Source: Lachnospiraceae bacterium UBA3863 (GTDB taxonomy: Bacteria; Bacillota; Clostridia; Lachnospirales; Lachnospiraceae). From it: a stretch of DNA of 26,378 nt. The notes below the pieces were generated by a model. That model worked only from the letters and a program-made list of their open reading frames with translations. It did not search any database and was not told the origin of the DNA. Positions 6,051 through 13,188 of the stretch are shown here, piece by piece (the first letter of the stretch is position 1; every line of letters begins with the position of its first letter). The position numbers were made by a program, and so were the translations under genes. Location: the NCBI GenBank assembly GCA_002392385.1, contig DGGX01000136.1:1-26378 (forward strand), read 5' to 3'.

Positions 6051-6725
6051 ATGAATGAGAATAACCACACAGATTGCTGCACAGTCCTGATCACCGGTTT
6101 TGAGCCTTTTGGTGAGGATACGATCAACCCCTCCTATGAAGCCGTCCGCCTGATGCCGGAGGAGATCTGCGGCGCAGCGATCATCAAAGAGCGCCTGCCG
6201 GTCGTTTTCGGAGAGGCAGCCGACCAACTCCAGAGCATGATCAACAGGTACCATCCGGATATCGTGATCTGCACAGGCCTGGCCGGCGGCCGCAAGGGCA
6301 TCACACCGGAACTGCTGGGCAGAAACCGGATGGAGGCAAGGATCCCGGACAACAGAGGGAATCAGCCGCAGGGCGCAGCAATTGATAAGGACGGCAGGGA
6401 GGATAGGATCTCCACCCTGCCGGTGCATACCATGGTCGACCGGCTGTGGGATGCCGGCATACCTGCGGAGGTCTCCCACTCCGCAGGCACCTTCGTCTGC
6501 AACGAAGTGCTATACAGACTGCTGGGGATGACCGGTGGAAGGGACATAATGGCAGGTTTCATCCATGTCCCCTGCATACCCGGCATGCAGGACGACCAGC
6601 CGACCATGGAACTGCAGGAGATAACCCGGGCTCTGGAGATCTGCGTGGAGACGGCAGTGAGAGTCAGGAGAGGAGAGGTCATTATTACAGAGAGGGTGCC
6701 GGAGGAAGATTTCACCACCCTATAA
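6051..6725 (+). CDS. pcp: Pyroglutamyl-peptidase I
   Basis: A cytoplasmic cysteine peptidase of family C15, which removes N-terminal pyroglutamate from peptides. The N-terminal signature VLITGFEPFGEDTINPS is present. The catalytic residues fall in their usual blocks: Glu in TGLAGGRKGITPE (about 78-90), Cys in AGTFVCNEVLYR (about 145-156) and His in GFIHVPCIPG. The length of 224 residues is typical. The ribosome site is weak and the gene sits 15 bases after the DUF5714 stop, suggesting coupling. The 3' end overlaps the convergent XRE gene by 14 bases. Confidence 0.93.
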   Translation: MNENNHTDCCTVLITGFEPFGEDTINPSYEAVRLMPEEICGAAIIKERLPVVFGEAADQLQSMINRYHPDIVICTGLAGGRKGITPELLGRNRMEARIPDNRGNQPQGAAIDKDGREDRISTLPVHTMVDRLWDAGIPAEVSHSAGTFVCNEVLYRLLGMTGGRDIMAGFIHVPCIPGMQDDQPTMELQEITRALEICVETAVRVRRGEVIITERVPEEDFTTL

Positions 6726-7302
6726 AGTTAAACAGATACTTAAGCCCATAGGCAAATGCAAGGCCGACCACAACACTGATGACCAGCATTAAAGGTCTGG
6801 GGATATTGAATTCACGCTGTTTCTTCTGGAATTTGTAAAGCAGGCCTGTAGAGATCAGGAAGATCATGAACACGGACACATAGATCAGCACATGGCAGTA
6901 TGTGAGGATATAATCGGTGATCCTGCTGTATCCTTCGGAAACGGTCATTTCCAGGATGAACAGGAGGGCGATGCCGCCCAGGCCCATAAGGCTGTGATTG
7001 CGGATGTTTCTGATGATCGCGGCCTTCTCTGTTTCGGCGTAATCGGCCATCTTATCGGCAACTTCTTTCACTTCTTCATTCATAGTCTCGCTTTTCCTTT
7101 CTCCATCGATCAACTCGGTAACGCTGATGTTGTAGAACTCCGCGATTTCCACAAGCAGGCTGATGTCAGGCATATTGCTCCCGGTCTCCCAGCGTGAGAT
7201 GGTCCGGCCGGATACGCGCAGCTGCTCAGCGAGCTGCTCCTGTGTGAGGTTCCTGTCCTTCCGCAGCGTTTTCAGGAAGGCTCCAATCTTGACTTGATCC
7301 AT
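6712..7302 (-). CDS. XRE-family regulator with membrane-spanning C-terminus
   Basis: Residues 5-62 form an XRE/Cro helix-turn-helix with the common pattern LRKDRNLTQEQLAEQLRVS and GRTISRWETGSNMPDI. A short acidic linker follows. The C-terminal half has three hydrophobic segments, about 105-122, 132-155 and 172-192, so the protein is membrane-bound. It may sense a membrane or small-molecule signal and regulate nearby genes; no operator was identified. The ATG at 7302 is preceded by AAAGGAG on the minus strand. Convergent overlap with pcp at the 3' end. Confidence 0.88.
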   Translation of the reverse strand: MDQVKIGAFLKTLRKDRNLTQEQLAEQLRVSGRTISRWETGSNMPDISLLVEIAEFYNISVTELIDGERKSETMNEEVKEVADKMADYAETEKAAIIRNIRNHSLMGLGGIALLFILEMTVSEGYSRITDYILTYCHVLIYVSVFMIFLISTGLLYKFQKKQREFNIPRPLMLVISVVVGLAFAYGLKYLFNFIGW

Positions 7303-7477
7303 AAGATCTGTTCTCCTTTCAGCGCCAGAGTACCATCCGTGAGCCTGAATTTACACGACACCAAGCGAGAAAATGCCGTTTTTTCATTTAGACAGGAATG
7401 TCCGGCGCATGATCAGCGCAAAACCTGCTATTATTATACTGGCTGTAGGCCAATATCAGAAGATGGGTAGACGAACT

Positions 7478-8068
7478 ATGACAAAACTGGGATTATTTGA
7501 CAGATGGAAGAGAAAACCTGAGCCCCAACCCTTGGTGGATGAAAAGAAAACAGCCGAAGTGGCCAGATACCAGGCGAAGGATCACCAGGTGATCAGAGAT
7601 CTGCAGGTCAGGACGCTCGGGACAGTCGATACTTATATTGAGGGCAAGGCCTATTGCAAGCTCTGGGACAGGAATATCGACGTCGACATCTATGGGGATG
7701 CACCGATCGAATATGCAGAGAAGTGCGTCGAGGCGATAAACGCCATGTCGGAGGAGCTCGTTGACACGATCTGCCGTGCCGCCCGGAAGTACTGCCTGGA
7801 CTTCCTGGACGCTATCGGCGGAGCTTCGCTCAATGAGATCGAGCTGAGCGTGCCGGTAGACGCCGATACACCGCCTTCCGAGATGCTGAAATGCTTCGAG
7901 GTGGGTGCGCTTGTAGTGATCCCGCCCAGGGATCCCGCAAGGATCGGGTACCAGTTGAGCGGGAACTGCGACTGGGAAGAGGAGCACGGCATAGAGATCG
8001 TGATCCTGGACGGCAGACTGGTGTATCTGGGCGAGTTTACTGGCCAGTCACCCTGGAGCGACCATTAG
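7478..8068 (+). CDS. DUF6985/DUF2004-like protein
   Basis: A soluble protein of about 196 residues. The C-terminal third has GYQLSGNCDWEEEHGIEIVI followed by DGRLVYLGEFTGQSPW, the pattern of DUF6985/DUF2004-type proteins. Many of these sit in contact-dependent or immunity-type gene neighbourhoods, but no toxin gene is seen here. The function is unknown. The frame is open from 7373, but a TATACT at 7435-7440 suggests transcription begins later; ATG 7478 or 7463 are the candidates and neither has a strong ribosome site. Divergent from the XRE regulator, which may control it. Confidence 0.65.
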   Translation: MTKLGLFDRWKRKPEPQPLVDEKKTAEVARYQAKDHQVIRDLQVRTLGTVDTYIEGKAYCKLWDRNIDVDIYGDAPIEYAEKCVEAINAMSEELVDTICRAARKYCLDFLDAIGGASLNEIELSVPVDADTPPSEMLKCFEVGALVVIPPRDPARIGYQLSGNCDWEEEHGIEIVILDGRLVYLGEFTGQSPWSDH

Positions 8069-8140
8069 GAAGAAAGCTGGAACGCTGCGGCGGACATCTA
8101 TGAATAATTGTTCGCGGCGAGAATACCTTTTGGTGAGAAA

Positions 8141-9064
8141 ATGAAGAAAGTAAGTGATTTTATAGGCCGGAACATGGCGTGGATCGTTCTGGTCATCGCG
8201 GCCATGGCCCTGTTCCTGCCGCAGACATGTCTCTGGATACAGACCGGCTGGATCAACTATCTTCTGATGATCGTCATGTTCGGCATGGGCATGACAGCGA
8301 AGCTGTCCGATTTTGCGATTGTCTTCAAAAGACCCAGAGACGTCATGATCGGGTGCGCCGCACAGTTCATTGTCATGCCGCTGCTGGCCTTCCTGTTGGG
8401 CAAGGCCTTCTCTCTGAACGACGAATTGCTGGTGGGGGTAGTCCTGGTAGGGACCTGCCCCGGCGGAACATCCAGCAATGTCATCACCTATCTGTCCAAG
8501 GGCGACACGGCCCTTTCCATCGGCATGACCAGCATCAATACGCTTCTGGCGCCCCTTCTGACACCCCTGTTGACCTACCTCTATCTGAGAACATCTGTGA
8601 CCGTGGATGTCATGTCCATGTTCATGTCCATCATCCAGGTCGTGATCGTCCCCATCGGACTGGGCCTCCTGATCAACAGAGTGTTCGGCAAGTACACCCA
8701 GAAGATCAGCGCCGTCCTCCCCACGGTATCGGTGACCGCGATCTGCCTCATTGTCGCGGCGGTCGTCTCCCATAACAGTGAGAAGATTCGGTCCACAGGC
8801 CTGGTCATCTTCGCGGTCGTGATCCTGCACAACCTGCTGGGCTACCTCTGCGGCTACCTCATCGGCGTCCTGTTTCACATGGACCTGCCCAGGAAGAAAG
8901 CCGTCGCCATCGAGATCGGGATGCAGAACTCCGGCCTCGCGACCACCCTGGCAGGGACATCCTTCCCCGGCATGGCTATGGCAACCGTTCCCGGAGCCAT
9001 CTTCTCCGTATGGCATAACATCTCCGGTGCGTTATTGGCGGGGTGGTTCAATCGGGGGTGGTGA
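8141..9064 (+). CDS. Bile acid:sodium symporter family (BASS/SBF) transporter
   Basis: An integral membrane protein of 307 residues with about nine or ten hydrophobic helices. The two discontinuous-helix signatures of the family are present: GTCPGGTSSNVITYLSKGD (about 104-122) and the EIGMQNSGLA block (about 260-270). Relatives import bile acids, pantothenate or other organic anions with sodium; the substrate cannot be read from sequence. The ATG at 8141 follows GGTGAG; an upstream TTG at 8108 has no ribosome site. A long imperfect hairpin begins just after the stop. Confidence 0.9.
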   Translation: MKKVSDFIGRNMAWIVLVIAAMALFLPQTCLWIQTGWINYLLMIVMFGMGMTAKLSDFAIVFKRPRDVMIGCAAQFIVMPLLAFLLGKAFSLNDELLVGVVLVGTCPGGTSSNVITYLSKGDTALSIGMTSINTLLAPLLTPLLTYLYLRTSVTVDVMSMFMSIIQVVIVPIGLGLLINRVFGKYTQKISAVLPTVSVTAICLIVAAVVSHNSEKIRSTGLVIFAVVILHNLLGYLCGYLIGVLFHMDLPRKKAVAIEIGMQNSGLATTLAGTSFPGMAMATVPGAIFSVWHNISGALLAGWFNRGW

Positions 9065-9065
9065 T

Positions 9066-9112
9066 CGTTATTTCCGCCGTGATATCAAGCTAATTTCACG
9101 GGGAAGATAACG
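9066..9112. repeat. 17-bp imperfect hairpin after the BASS gene
   Basis: The segments 9066-9082 and 9096-9112 pair at 15 of 17 positions (including one G-T) around a 13-base loop. It starts two bases after the stop codon and lacks a T-run. It could stabilise the transcript's 3' end or be a mobile palindromic unit. Confidence 0.65.
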
Positions 9113-9175
9113 TTGCCGCTGCCAGGTGTTGCCTCCGCGGCGTTATATTTCAAGGAAGAGAAGAGTTCATTCACT

Positions 9176-9862
9176 ATGCAAGAAAACAAACGTATGGCAC
9201 GTCGTGTCCTGATGACGCTCTGCGGTGTGGTGATCGCGGGATGGTCGGTTGGGATGTTTCAGTTCTCCATGCTGGGCATGGATCCTTTTCAGGTGTTCGC
9301 GCACGGGATCTGGACGCAGATCCTGCACATGGTGTCAGGGCGGGGGATCCGGCTGCTGACCGCGGCGGATATGCAGGCACCAGCTATCGGCTATGGGCCG
9401 GTCTATATGGGCATCAACTTCCTGCTGCTCATTGTGGATTGGATCCTGGACAGGAAGAAGATCGGGATCGGCACCTTCATCAATCTGTTTCTGGTGGGCT
9501 ATGTGGTGGATTTGTCTTATGGTGTCTGGGTGCGTCTGATACCGGCGCCGTCTCTGGCGGTGCGGGTGCTGTTTCTGGTCGCGGCTATCGTGATCATGTG
9601 TCTGGCATCGGCGCTCTATTTTACCGGTGATCTGGGGGTCTCTACCTATGATGCCATTGCGCTGGCCCTCTCGGAGCAGAAGGGGTGGGATTTCCGCGTC
9701 GTGCGGATCAGCACGGATCTGGTGTGTACCGGTCTCGGGACGCTCATGGGCGTCTTCCCGGGGGTGGGGACCCTGATCACGGCCTTCTTCATGGGGCCGC
9801 TGATTGAATTCTTCAATGTGCATGTGGCGCGGCCGCTGCTGAGAGGCACGGATAGTGTATAA
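9176..9862 (+). CDS. YczE/YitT-type membrane protein
   Basis: A 228-residue protein with about five hydrophobic segments. The beginning RRVLMTLCGVVIAGWSVGMF, the FSMLGMDPFQVFAHGIW segment, and the second half with YFTGDLGVSTYDAIALALSE and DLVCTGLGTLMG match the YczE family. The repeated 'G-x-D/S-P/T-x-D' turns in the two halves suggest an internal duplication. The function is not established; a transport role is likely. Start at ATG 9176, with a purine-rich GGAAGAGAAGAG somewhat far upstream; an in-frame start at 9113 lies in the hairpin region and is less likely. Confidence 0.8.
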   Translation: MQENKRMARRVLMTLCGVVIAGWSVGMFQFSMLGMDPFQVFAHGIWTQILHMVSGRGIRLLTAADMQAPAIGYGPVYMGINFLLLIVDWILDRKKIGIGTFINLFLVGYVVDLSYGVWVRLIPAPSLAVRVLFLVAAIVIMCLASALYFTGDLGVSTYDAIALALSEQKGWDFRVVRISTDLVCTGLGTLMGVFPGVGTLITAFFMGPLIEFFNVHVARPLLRGTDSV

Positions 9863-9953
9863 TGAGTGTAGTTGTATGCTTTGAACACCTTGGGACCTGA
9901 CTCCGGAATATGCGAATGGATCAAAGATAAGAGCACAGAGGGAGGGATGTTTC

Positions 9954-10184
9954 ATGATCAATAAATTCCTGGATCTCGGCAATCGTTACGCAAAGGAGAG
10001 CAGCTGGAAGGACTTCGCTCTGACGAAGTTATGTCTTTTTGCCATGGGATTGATGGTGGGTACACAGGTGCCTGACAGGTACAAGAAGCCTGTGATCGGA
10101 ACAGCGGCAGGCATGTTTGTTCTGACCTACATCCCGCTGATGGTTAAGGTATGCAGGATCGCTTTGGGCAGAGACAAGAAATAA
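9954..10184 (+). CDS. Small conserved membrane protein
   Basis: Seventy-six residues. The first 25 are amphipathic (MINKFLDLGNRYAKESSWKD); then come two hydrophobic segments, LTKLCLFAMGLMVGTQV and PVIGTAAGMFVLTYIPLMV, separated by PDRYKK, and a basic tail. It resembles short two-helix membrane proteins common in Clostridia, sometimes labelled permease-like, without known function. A strong GAGGGAGGG site precedes the ATG. It is followed 51 bases later by bcp and may share its transcript. Confidence 0.7.
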   Translation: MINKFLDLGNRYAKESSWKDFALTKLCLFAMGLMVGTQVPDRYKKPVIGTAAGMFVLTYIPLMVKVCRIALGRDKK

Positions 10185-10235
10185 AAGAAACGACAGTCAT
10201 CAAAACACTGAAATACAGAAACAGGAGGATCAGTC

Positions 10236-10691
10236 ATGCTTGCAATCGGAACGACAGCACCGGAGTTTGCTCTGCCGGATCAGAACGGCGTTATGCATTC
10301 TTTGAAGGATTATCGCGGTCAGAAGGTGATCTTATATTTCTATCCTAAGGACATGACGGCCGGCTGCACCAAGCAGGCCTGTGCCTTTGGTGAGTTGTAT
10401 CCGCAGTTCCGGGAGAAGGGGGCCGTGGTCCTGGGCGTGAGCAGGGACAGTGTTGCTTCCCACAAGAGGTTCGAGGAGAAGTATGGCCTGCCCTTCACGC
10501 TGCTCTCCGACACGGACAAGGAAGTCATTCAGGCCTACGATGTCTGGAAGGAGAAGAAGAATTACGGAAAGGTCTCTATGGGGGTGGTCAGGACGACCTA
10601 CCTGATCGATGAGAACGGCATCATCGTGAAGGCCTTCGGTAAGGTGAAGGCGGCGGACAATCCGGCGCAGATGCTGGGAGAGCTGGAATGA
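10236..10691 (+). CDS. bcp: Thiol peroxidase Bcp (peroxiredoxin)
   Basis: A cytoplasmic peroxiredoxin of 151 residues that reduces hydrogen peroxide and organic peroxides using thioredoxin. The active block is YPKDMTAGCTKQACAFGELY: C44 is the peroxidatic cysteine and C49, five residues later, the resolving cysteine, as in the alpha-type Bcp/PrxQ subgroup. Later conserved parts are GVSRDSVASHKRFEEKYGLP and RTTYLIDENGII. AGGAGG lies upstream of the ATG. Its stop overlaps the start of yaaA as ATGA, so the two are translationally coupled in a peroxide-defence unit. Confidence 0.95.
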   Translation: MLAIGTTAPEFALPDQNGVMHSLKDYRGQKVILYFYPKDMTAGCTKQACAFGELYPQFREKGAVVLGVSRDSVASHKRFEEKYGLPFTLLSDTDKEVIQAYDVWKEKKNYGKVSMGVVRTTYLIDENGIIVKAFGKVKAADNPAQMLGELE

Positions 10692-11446
10692 GGATCATCA
10701 TATCGCCCGCGAAGCAGATGCGGGTGGATACGGATACCATGGCCTGCACGGACGTGCCGGTATTTATGGACAGGACCGTGATCCTGAAAGACTGGATCAG
10801 CGGTCTTTCCTATGAGGAGCAGAAATCGCTCTGGGCCTGCAACGACAAGATCGCCAGGCAGAACGCGGAACGCTATGCCCATATGGATCTCTACAGGAAC
10901 CTGACGCCGGCCCTGCTCGCTTATGACGGGATCCAGTACACCTACATGGCGCCGGCTGTCTTCGAGGATGGTCAGTTTGACTATGTGGCAGACCATCTGC
11001 GGATTCTCTCCGGATTCTACGGCGTGGTCAGACCTATGGACGGCGTGGTGCCCTATCGGCTGGAGATGCAGGCCAGGGCGGCCGTTGCGGGGCACAAAAA
11101 TCTCTATGACTTCTGGGGTGAGGATCTCTACCGGGAGGTCATGGATGACAGCCGGGTCCTCATCAACCTTGCGTCCAAGGAGTATTCCAAGTGCATCGAG
11201 AAGTATCTGCGGCCGGAGGATCGTTATATCACCTGCATTTTTGGCACGGTCGAGGACGGGAAGGTCGTCCAGAAGGGCGTGTATGTCAAGATGGCAAGGG
11301 GCGAAATGGTGCGCTTCATGGCTGGCGTCCAGGCAGAGGAGCCGGAGCAGATCAAGGCCTTCCACTGGAGCGGCTACCATTACGACGAGAGCAGGTCGTC
11401 GGAGACGGAATACGTGTTCATACGGACAGCTGTTCCGGGGAAGTGA
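10688..11446 (+). CDS. yaaA: Peroxide stress protein YaaA
   Basis: A 252-residue member of the YaaA/DUF328 family. The start MRIIISPAKQM, the LTPALLAYDGIQYTYM segment (about 73-88), GVVRPMDGVVPYRLEM (about 113-128) and the C-terminal FHWSGYHYDE are diagnostic. In E. coli YaaA limits intracellular iron and DNA damage during peroxide stress. It starts at an ATGA overlap with bcp, which fits a shared oxidative-stress role in an organism expected to be oxygen-sensitive. Confidence 0.94.
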   Translation: MRIIISPAKQMRVDTDTMACTDVPVFMDRTVILKDWISGLSYEEQKSLWACNDKIARQNAERYAHMDLYRNLTPALLAYDGIQYTYMAPAVFEDGQFDYVADHLRILSGFYGVVRPMDGVVPYRLEMQARAAVAGHKNLYDFWGEDLYREVMDDSRVLINLASKEYSKCIEKYLRPEDRYITCIFGTVEDGKVVQKGVYVKMARGEMVRFMAGVQAEEPEQIKAFHWSGYHYDESRSSETEYVFIRTAVPGK

Positions 11447-11512
11447 CGGTGGACGAGCATCCGGGTAAGGGATGAGGAACTGGCATTCAGAGAAGTGACG
11501 GGGGACGGACAT
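11440..11512 (+). repeat. 21-bp direct repeat flanking the yaaA-sfsA gap
   Basis: Copies at 11440-11460 and 11492-11512, both beginning GAAGTGACGG, match at 18 of 21 positions with a 52-base offset. The first copy contains the yaaA stop; the second ends at the first base of the sfsA start. A local duplication may have created this spacer. Confidence 0.6.
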
Positions 11513-12219
11513 TGCGGTATGAGAACATCAGGCCGGCTAGGTTCATAGACAGACCGAACCGTTTCATCGCACATGTGGAGGTGGACGGCAGGCCGGAAAC
11601 GGTGCATGTGAAAAACACCGGGCGGTGCAGAGAACTGTTGGTTCCCGGGGCCGAGGTCTACCTGACGGAGCCGGGAACACCGGGCAGGAAGACCCGCTAT
11701 GATCTGATCGCCGTCCGGAAGGACAACGGTATCCTCTTCAATATCGACAGCCAGGCGCCCAACAGGGTCGTCAGAGAGTGGCTGGATGCGCAGGGTTTTG
11801 ACCTGGTGCAGCCGGAACATGTCTACGGCAGCTCGCGGATAGACTTTTATATGGAGCGGGACCAGGAACGCTATCTGATGGAAGTGAAGGGCTGCACCCT
11901 GGAGGTGGACGGTATCGGCTATTTTCCCGACGCGCCGACAGAGCGTGGCGTGAAGCACTTGCGGGAGCTGATCCGCGCCGCTTCGGAGGGCTGGCACGCA
12001 GTCGCCGCCTTTGTGATCCAGATGGACGGGGTGACAGAGGTAAGACCCAATGTCGAGACACATCCGGAATTCGGTGCTGTACTGCAGGAAGCGGCACAAG
12101 CGGGCGTCAGAGTGCTGCACATTCCCTGCCACGTAGAGCCGGACGAGCTGCAGATCCTGCCGTCCTGCACTTTTTGGGACAGGACCGGGGATGAAGGCCC
12201 GGTGTCCGAAGAGGTATGA
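11512..12219 (+). CDS. sfsA: DNA/RNA nuclease SfsA family protein
   Basis: A 235-residue protein with an N-terminal OB-like domain (RFIAHVEVDGRPETVHVKNT, then GRCRELLVPG) and a C-terminal PD-(D/E)xK-type nuclease domain. The catalytic residues are in SRIDFYM and LMEVKGCTLE, followed by the family motif FPDAPTERGVKHLREL. SfsA was first named as a sugar-fermentation stimulator and later linked to nuclease activity. The start is a TTG at 11512 with GGGGGA upstream; a stop codon in frame at 11473-11475 and no other start codon support it. The stop overlaps the next ATG as ATGA. Confidence 0.93.
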   Translation: MRYENIRPARFIDRPNRFIAHVEVDGRPETVHVKNTGRCRELLVPGAEVYLTEPGTPGRKTRYDLIAVRKDNGILFNIDSQAPNRVVREWLDAQGFDLVQPEHVYGSSRIDFYMERDQERYLMEVKGCTLEVDGIGYFPDAPTERGVKHLRELIRAASEGWHAVAAFVIQMDGVTEVRPNVETHPEFGAVLQEAAQAGVRVLHIPCHVEPDELQILPSCTFWDRTGDEGPVSEEV

Positions 12220-12476
12220 CCATGAGTTCAAAGCCGATATGCATAGAGAACGACAGGCTCCTGATCCGCGGCCTCGCCACCAGCTGCCTGCAGGCCCTGC
12301 TGGACTATATTCAGAACCATACAGAAGTCGAACTGGTCACGGCCCATGTGCTGCCGGGCAATATAGCCTCATCGCGGTGCATCCTGAACAAATGGTTCGA
12401 ATACCTGCTTACCAAATCGGAAGACTGGGGCCATGAGGAGCCGGACACGGCGGAGGTGTATACGCTGGATTGTTGA
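12216..12476 (+). pseudogene. GNAT (RimJ/RimL-type) acetyltransferase remnant with internal deletion
   Basis: The first residues (KPICIENDRLLIRGLATSC) look like the opening of a RimL-type acetyltransferase. After only about 25 residues the sequence continues as the C-terminal half: VELVTAHVLPGNIASSRCIL and WFEYLLTKSEDWGHE. Family members need about 170 residues; some 80-90 central ones, including the acetyl-CoA pyrophosphate loop, are missing in frame. It overlaps the sfsA stop by ATGA, so it is probably still translated, but as an inactive fragment. Confidence 0.7.
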
Positions 12477-12558
12477 GAAATTGAGCTTTATTCCTGTATT
12501 GTTTCGTGTTTGTTTATTGCTTTTTTATGATTCGTGAATTGGGAGTTTAGAACTGTAG

Positions 12559-12628
12559 TGTATGATAATCATTGTAAACGAGAGAGCGGTCAATAACTCT
12601 CCCCCCTCAGATGACCGCTCCTCATACA
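12559..12628. repeat. Long imperfect inverted repeat
   Basis: GAGCGGTCA (12584-12592) pairs with TGACCGCTC (12612-12620); further out TGTATGA (12559-12565) pairs with TCATACA (12622-12628). It sits in a gene-free gap with the terminator at 12660. The rest of the gap from 12477 is AT-rich with no gene seen. Confidence 0.55.
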
Positions 12629-12659
12629 AAAATGATTTACATACTCCCCCTTTCAGAAG

Positions 12660-12714
12660 AAACCCTTTACAGTGGTGCCGAATAATCGGATCTGCTGTAA
12701 AGGGTTTCTTTCTG
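12660..12714 (+). terminator. Strong hairpin with T-rich tail
   Basis: AAACCCTTTACAG (12660-12672) pairs perfectly with CTGTAAAGGGTTT (12695-12707), with CCGA-ATAA-TCGG nested in the loop, followed by CTTTCT. It probably ends transcripts coming from the bcp-yaaA-sfsA side. Confidence 0.65.
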
Positions 12715-12827
12715 TGGAGAACTGAGTTAAAAGTAATTAAGAGAAGATTATCGGACAATGGCCTGATTTAGAATGTGAACATAAACAGAAGGCAGCAGTA
12801 GCTGAAATGATTTAAAAAGGAGCAGCC

Positions 12828-13043
12828 ATGAAGCACAAAGTAAAGGTCCAGGTAGTCACAGAGAAGAAAGGCCTCTTCGGGACCCGGAAGGTCAAGGAAT
12901 ACAAGGTCATTGAGGTCGATGACAAGACCTGGCGCAAAATGAAGAAAGAGAGGCAGGATGCCATCTGGAAGGGTGACCTGTCCGGACCGGTCACGATGGA
13001 GGAGCTTCTCTACTACGACGAGGTGCTGGGAGAGGACTGGTAG
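12828..13043 (+). CDS. Small basic/acidic hypothetical protein
   Basis: Seventy-one residues, soluble, with a strongly basic first half (KVKVQVVTEKKGLFGTRKVK) and an acidic C-terminus (ELLYYDEVLGEDW). A good ribosome site, AAAAAGGAGCAG, precedes the ATG. The family is not recognised. It is isolated, between a terminator and the large surface protein gene. The 126 bases between it and the next start hold only a 27-codon open frame of no weight. Confidence 0.65.
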   Translation: MKHKVKVQVVTEKKGLFGTRKVKEYKVIEVDDKTWRKMKKERQDAIWKGDLSGPVTMEELLYYDEVLGEDW

Positions 13044-13188
13044 GGGGATCTTGAACTTTACGAAGGAAGAAAATCGGCGTATTGTAAAACTTAAAGGCAA
13101 GTATGATCCTGATGGGAGGAGTATAAGGGCCTAAAGAAAGGAAATTCATCTTTCAGACTCATCCACGGTTATGCGAAAGGACTCCATT

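Noticed and set aside
8048..9016. 322-codon minus-strand ORF opposite the BASS transporter
   Set aside because: Rich in His, Asp, Gln and Gly as expected from antisense of a hydrophobic protein; not a protein-like sequence.
13052..13135. 27-codon TTG-started frame before the giant secreted protein
   Set aside because: Too short, no similarity and a weak start; more likely leader sequence.
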